From Dermanyssus gallinae (taxonomy: Eukaryota; Arthropoda; Arachnida; Mesostigmata; Dermanyssidae), in assembly GCA_003439945.1 (NCBI GenBank), contig QVRM01002479.1, positions 62,001 to 126,000 of the forward strand: DNA of 64,000 nucleotides. The letters are read 5' to 3'. Positions 59,882 to 64,000 of the stretch are shown here, piece by piece (position 1 is the stretch's first letter; each line of letters opens with the position of its first letter). Both the position numbers and the translations under genes were made by a program. The notes under the pieces were generated by a model. That model did not search any database. It was not told where the DNA came from and saw only the letters and a program-made list of their open reading frames with translations.

Positions 59882-60562
59882 CAACCCAAATCACAATAAC
59901 GGTCGCTTCTTCGAAAGAACACGATGATAATGTGCCGTGCCGTCGATCGGACCCACAGCTTCCTAGTAATACATAGTAGTTAGAGAGTCGGCGGCCATCT
60001 GCTCCACTGCGCACCCGTCTTCGACGCATTAGGCGCATAACGAAGCTGGCCGCAGTCGATGACAGTCCTGTGTCTGTCGTGCACGTGGCGGCGCACAGCG
60101 TCAGGCCAAGTGGACGGCAGGGCAAGGTAATCATGAGGTGTGCTGGCCAATCAACGGTAGATAGATGCAAGCCCATACACAAGATACACAGATGCGTCTA
60201 GCTAGTTAGCAGTTACAAAACTGGCCGCAACTAAAAGGCCATGTGTCCGTCCTCCTCGTTCTCATATTCTGATCTCCTTACCAGCACCCCTTTTTCTTCT
60301 TCCTTTTGTCGTTGTTACAAGGCCGTTGTGGTTGTTGTTGTTGCTGTTGTTACTGCTACATTTGTTTGTTTGTGGTGGTGGTGATGGTGATTATGGTGGT
60401 GGTGGTGGTTTTGTTGTCGTCGTGGTCTGCGATTAAGCGCGCAACGCCAACACGTGGACTCTCCAGCTTCAGCAGTAGCCGTATGACCGACCTGAAGCTA
60501 GGACAAATAACCCTAGCGGTGCATGTATGTCAATGCATGATATCAATATTTATATAATATAG
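59882..60562. other. No firm gene
   Basis: The GC-rich block 59900-60180 is open on the minus strand. A GTT/GGT-rich run lies at 60325-60425. No motif is recognised. Confidence 0.35.
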
Positions 60563-60589
60563 GATATATATATATATATATATATATGC
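60563..60589. repeat. TA microsatellite
   Basis: A short TA run. Confidence 0.9.
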
Positions 60590-62092
60590 GCAGGACATTG
60601 AGCAGATGTAGTTTGTTATCAGATGTTCTGGCAGATAACTATATGTGTATGTGCTTGTGTGAGTGTAGAGTAAACGCGAAACAGCGTCCGATCTTTGTAG
60701 TCCTTAAACGCAGTTGACCATACGCGATGTTGACGCAAACCCCCGATGCTAACGCCAAGCTAACGGGAGAGCTAGTGAGGGAAGGCTTTTCTGTACGGAT
60801 TCGTCAAAACTTCACGTGCTTAGCGCTATATGCTTTGTCGCGATTTTACACCCCTGTGGACCCAACGCGCACGTAAAACTACACACGTGAATATTTATAA
60901 CACAAACACAGATAAAGAATCATCAATAAATACGCACCAAACTGTCGACAAACAATTCTTGCGCATAGCTTATTTCGTATTTTAGATAGCATCCTACATT
61001 TGCTCGGCGAAGGTATGACGTATTAAGCACACATACTCGCAATATTGTGGCTTTAACTGGCACACCCTTCTTCTGGAAGCTTCTGGATTCTGGAAACTAA
61101 CCCCCGGAGTGGGAAGCTAAAGTCAAACAGGCAAGACGGGAGGTCGGTGATTTGGACGATTTCATTGCCTTGCACCTTTGGTCAGGTCCTGCATGTGACA
61201 GTCGCCACGTATACACCAGGTACATAGTGCGTGGTTATCACTACCTGGTATGTTCAAACGCAGCCTTTTACATGGTGTATGAGTTGTGCACCTGCTGGTG
61301 CTGCCTGCAGAGGTATGGCAAGTGCCATGCAGTGGAATGCACAGCACTAGATAAAAAATCGTTGCACTACTTCTCTCGCCGGAAGCGTAAAGAGGTAAAG
61401 AATTATGCAGAAACCATTTTGAACTTTATATATATAAAGATGGAAAGGACGTAACATCGTAAATCGGCTTCTCCTAAATCTTTGTTGCTCGACAGATATT
61501 CCGCTAGAAATTTACAAGAACATCTGCAACCGGCAAGCCAATGCTTGCTGAGAGAAGGTTGTATATTGAAGTTTTTTTTGTAATTCCGTGGTACGACGAG
61601 GCAGCCAGTGAATCGCCCTTCCTTATTCAAATAACACTGAATAGGTTTGTTCTCCTCCCTGAGAGCAGGCGGAGAGTCTTCAGCGCCTCATTAAAACATG
61701 GCAGCAAGGCAATACAACACCAAAGAGCGCACGGCCAGGAATCGTGCAACTGCCAGCGAACATATGTTGAAAATGAACTGCCAGTACCGCCGGTGCGATA
61801 GGACACGCAGTACAGTATTTATCTGCATGTAGTCACTTGCACGGCCAAAGTTGAGCCTCCCTCAAGAGGTTTTTGCTATCTTCGATCTTGAATCTCTGCT
61901 TTGGCTCGTTCCGCCGTTCTCCTATAAAGCCGGCTTGCTTCGATATTAGAGGCTGTCATCTCAGGGCGGTATCTTGGCAGCAATGTTGGCCGTTACCACG
62001 TCATGTTTTTTGTCCCTATATTACTTGAAAAACCAATGAGGGCATTGGTTTTTCATCTAATATAGTTCGTGGCCGGTATTGGAAAACAGTTT

Positions 62093-62094
<2 letters not shown>
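60590..62094. other. No gene recognised
   Basis: Open frames at 61152-61454 (Cys/Tyr-rich) and 61541-61801 show no family motif. Confidence 0.4.
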
Positions 62095-62130
<36 letters not shown>

Positions 62131-62155
62131 TATATATATATATATATATATATAT
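62095..62155. repeat. TA microsatellite
   Basis: Two TA blocks separated by GCG. Confidence 0.95.
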
Positions 62156-62941
62156 TGACGCAGAGACTCGTCGTATTTCTCAAATCGACGCTATTCAGAC
62201 AGTAGATACATATTTCTAGCATTTATAGTGTCGCTTTCGACGGGCGCAACTATATCGCACTTATTGTGTCCTGTGATTACTACACAGCTGTCTTCAGTCT
62301 AAAGTGTGCTTAGTGCGTGAAGCTTGGCATTGCTGCCATTTCCCCGCTTGCTCGACCAGGTAATTCTGACCGTGATCCGAGACATTCCAGTACCAACCGG
62401 TAGTCCAGGTCTCAGTGAAGACGATCTGAGCATCGCAACCTTTTCTCAAGTGCTCCATAGAGCTCTAAGGAAACGACATTTGGGAGTTGAAGCCGTTACA
62501 CCTAGCGGCAAAGTGGTCGACGCAGTATTGCAATCGTCTTTTATATAGTCCAACCGCTTAAACCCCAAGTACACCTCAGCAGGATAACTGCTTCAGGAGA
62601 ATGCCAAGGTAACGTGCTCAGTTGCCGACATAGCGTTGGTTCTTGTGTTATTCGCTTTCACCCGAGTTGCTTCTGTAACTTCGGAGTAACGCAATGCCGA
62701 TTCCAGCCGAGAACGGCCGAATTCCGGCCGATTCGAGATAGAATTATAAATCTCGGTGATCTTGCTCTTCACCGTCGTAGATTGTGTTTCGCTTATCTTT
62801 GAGGACACGCTGACTTCTGCTGGTCTTTCTTTTCGATCATCATGATAAGTTCGCCGTTTTTCAAGTAGCGAGGCTTCTCCATCTCACCCCTGGCAGTCTT
62901 CCCGATGCTGTTACACACCCCCTCTGGCTCCGGGGTCCACC
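62156..62941. other. No gene recognised
   Basis: The frame at 62324-62548 is protein-like (GLSEDDLSIATFSQVLHRAL) and ends in a stop, but it has no recognised family or good splice border. Confidence 0.35.
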
Positions 62942-62999
62942 TACCGTGCCTGACAATTGTATGGGGGACTGAAACCCCATACAAATGTCAGACACGGTA
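62942..62999. ncRNA. Hairpin, possible small-RNA precursor or mini-foldback
   Basis: The left arm (62942-62966) and right arm (62975-62999) pair at 23 of 25 positions, with a loop of only 8 nt (GACTGAAA). The arms read TACCGTGCCTGACAATTGTA... on one side and its near-complement on the other. Size and near-perfect pairing fit either a small foldback element or a hairpin RNA. The loop is short for a typical animal microRNA precursor. Expression cannot be judged from sequence. Confidence 0.45.
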
Positions 63000-63017
63000 A
63001 AAGCGGCGGCTACCTAC

Positions 63018-63491
63018 CTACGTTCGGTGCACGGCTTCACCTGAACGGGCCATCGTGGTAAATTCGAGCCGTCCAAAAGCTCTTCTCCTCGTGTGTGGGA
63101 ATTCAGCCTGCGATACGCGCATATGTTTGCTGTGAGCGCCTTTCGCAGCGCTTAATGCGACGCGCTTCTCATCAGGCGTCTTTGGTACGGCAAGCCGGAT
63201 CACTTCTCGCCTTACCGACTGCTTCCGCAATGCGTTCATCCGCCGCACGACCTTCAGACAGCGACGCAGGATTTGGCGTTTTTTGCGCCGGCATGATGAG
63301 CTGCTGTTGCGTGACGCCCTTCCACAAACAAGGTGTGGTTTGTTTACAAGCGAACGCAGGCCGGGCTGTATTTCGCCTTCGATATGATAACAACTGGCGG
63401 TAATGGTGGTGCTAGTAAAGGTGGCTTCAAGTAGTGGTGTGGGCGAAGATGGAGATGAAGTTGAGGGTGCACTAATTATGATGACGTTCAT
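63018..63491 (-). CDS. Unidentified basic open reading frame, minus strand
   Basis: A 157-codon frame starts MNVIIISAPSTSSPSSPTPL. It continues with a strongly basic middle (CRRKKRQILRRCLKVVRRMN) and SVRREVIRLAVPKTPDEKR, and ends GEAVHRT. It is not made of simple repeats, unlike most long frames here. The stop overlaps a possible donor (CCGAAC|GTAGGT). One other frame is open for part of the block. It may be an exon or a chance frame in a GC-rich stretch. No family is recognised. Confidence 0.25.
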   Translation of the reverse strand: MNVIIISAPSTSSPSSPTPLLEATFTSTTITASCYHIEGEIQPGLRSLVNKPHLVCGRASRNSSSSCRRKKRQILRRCLKVVRRMNALRKQSVRREVIRLAVPKTPDEKRVALSAAKGAHSKHMRVSQAEFPHTRRRAFGRLEFTTMARSGEAVHRT

Positions 63492-63548
63492 ACTTAAAGC
63501 AGCATATATGAAGCACGCGGATATACACTAGGTAGAAGTGACGACTCA

Positions 63549-63839
63549 ATGCTTTGGACTGCAAAGGAGGATTTGCACTACGTTTCGTATGCACCAGAAG
63601 TTCGACAAGTGCTGTCTGACAAAACCAAAGCTACCAGAGTGGCTTACTCTGGGTTGCTCCTGTGTTTGCTCAAACGTGAGGCAGATTTAAGGCATCTGGA
63701 TTTCTTTATACGGGCTGCAGCTGAGCGAGGCTCTAACAAGTCTTCACGCTCCAACACTTCATCGCTGCGCACTGCCATGTTGTCAGCATTTGATAAATTG
63801 TCCCGGTTATTGAAGCAAACGGCGGATAAATTAGCATGA
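63549..63839 (+). other. Unidentified plus-strand open frame
   Basis: A 96-codon frame begins MLWTAKEDLHYVSYAPEVRQ and ends MLSAFDKLSRLLKQTADKLA before a stop. It looks helical and protein-like. No domain is recognised, and no splice acceptor in front is convincing. Confidence 0.2.
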
Positions 63840-63925
63840 ACACGTCTAAATTCGTCATTCTAGGTGCCTAAAAGTATGACTACTTACCCAGAAGCTACGG
63901 ATTTAGTTGGCCCACCTATGTCTAC

Positions 63926-63927
<2 letters not shown>

Positions 63928-63964
<37 letters not shown>
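63928..63964. repeat. TA microsatellite
   Basis: About 17 TA units near the window end. Confidence 0.95.
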
Positions 63965-63965
<1 letters not shown>

Positions 63966-64000
63966 AGAGCAAAATAATAAGATGTTTGTATACGCATTGG

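Noticed and set aside
63110..63180. Hammerhead ribozyme-like core on the minus strand (CTGATGAG ... GCGAAAGGCGC)
   Set aside because: Stem II can form, but stem I pairs poorly and stem III needs a mismatch next to the core. The match is not good enough to call.

Overview
The window is eukaryotic nuclear DNA, probably from an arthropod and perhaps a tick or mite. There are no operons, ribosome binding sites or long host reading frames. Instead it holds many TA, GA and TAA microsatellites, tRNA-derived SINEs, non-LTR retrotransposon pieces, a mariner fossil and consensus splice sites around short open blocks. The chelicerate guess rests on the reading frame at 28376-28867, which resembles tick LINE C-termini as I remember them. 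It is an inference and no search was run. Most of the window looks like intron or intergenic sequence.

Host genes can only be glimpsed. The best-supported exon is on the minus strand at 26541-26138. It encodes a Ser/Gly/Gln-rich disordered segment with an 11-Gln run and has good splice sites. A second minus-strand exon at 13584-13439 fits its reading phase exactly, so the two can be read as consecutive exons of one gene with an intron of about 12.5 kb. Two smaller minus-strand candidates (10166-10101 and 7629-7612) continue in phase 0 and are also Ser/Arg-rich. On the plus strand, two exon candidates at 38837-38895 and 46413-46490 are phase-compatible, and a block at 4888-5150 encodes a hydrophobic, membrane-like segment. 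No family was recognised for any of these.

Mobile elements make up most of the interpretable content. A 5'-truncated non-LTR element of the restriction-like-endonuclease type (30095-31444) keeps an intact reading frame and is flanked by a perfect 17-bp target-site duplication. A second LINE 3' end lies at 28376-28999. Older LINE debris lies at 15149-16285, where endonuclease, RNase H-like and reverse transcriptase pieces sit in mixed orientation and are split by a SINE, and at 56180-57907. A decayed mariner transposase lies at 1880-2185. One SINE family has six copies, five of them with target-site duplications. A second SINE family has three copies.

Structural elements include a 275-bp foldback built around a TA microsatellite (3997-4271), a perfect 38-bp palindrome (52117-52154), a near-perfect 25-bp stem hairpin (62942-62999), a perfect 18-bp inverted repeat (59839-59881) and a 33-bp tandem repeat that encodes an 11-residue unit (9589-9751). 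I saw no rRNA gene, canonical tRNA gene, CRISPR array, viral integration or toxin gene.
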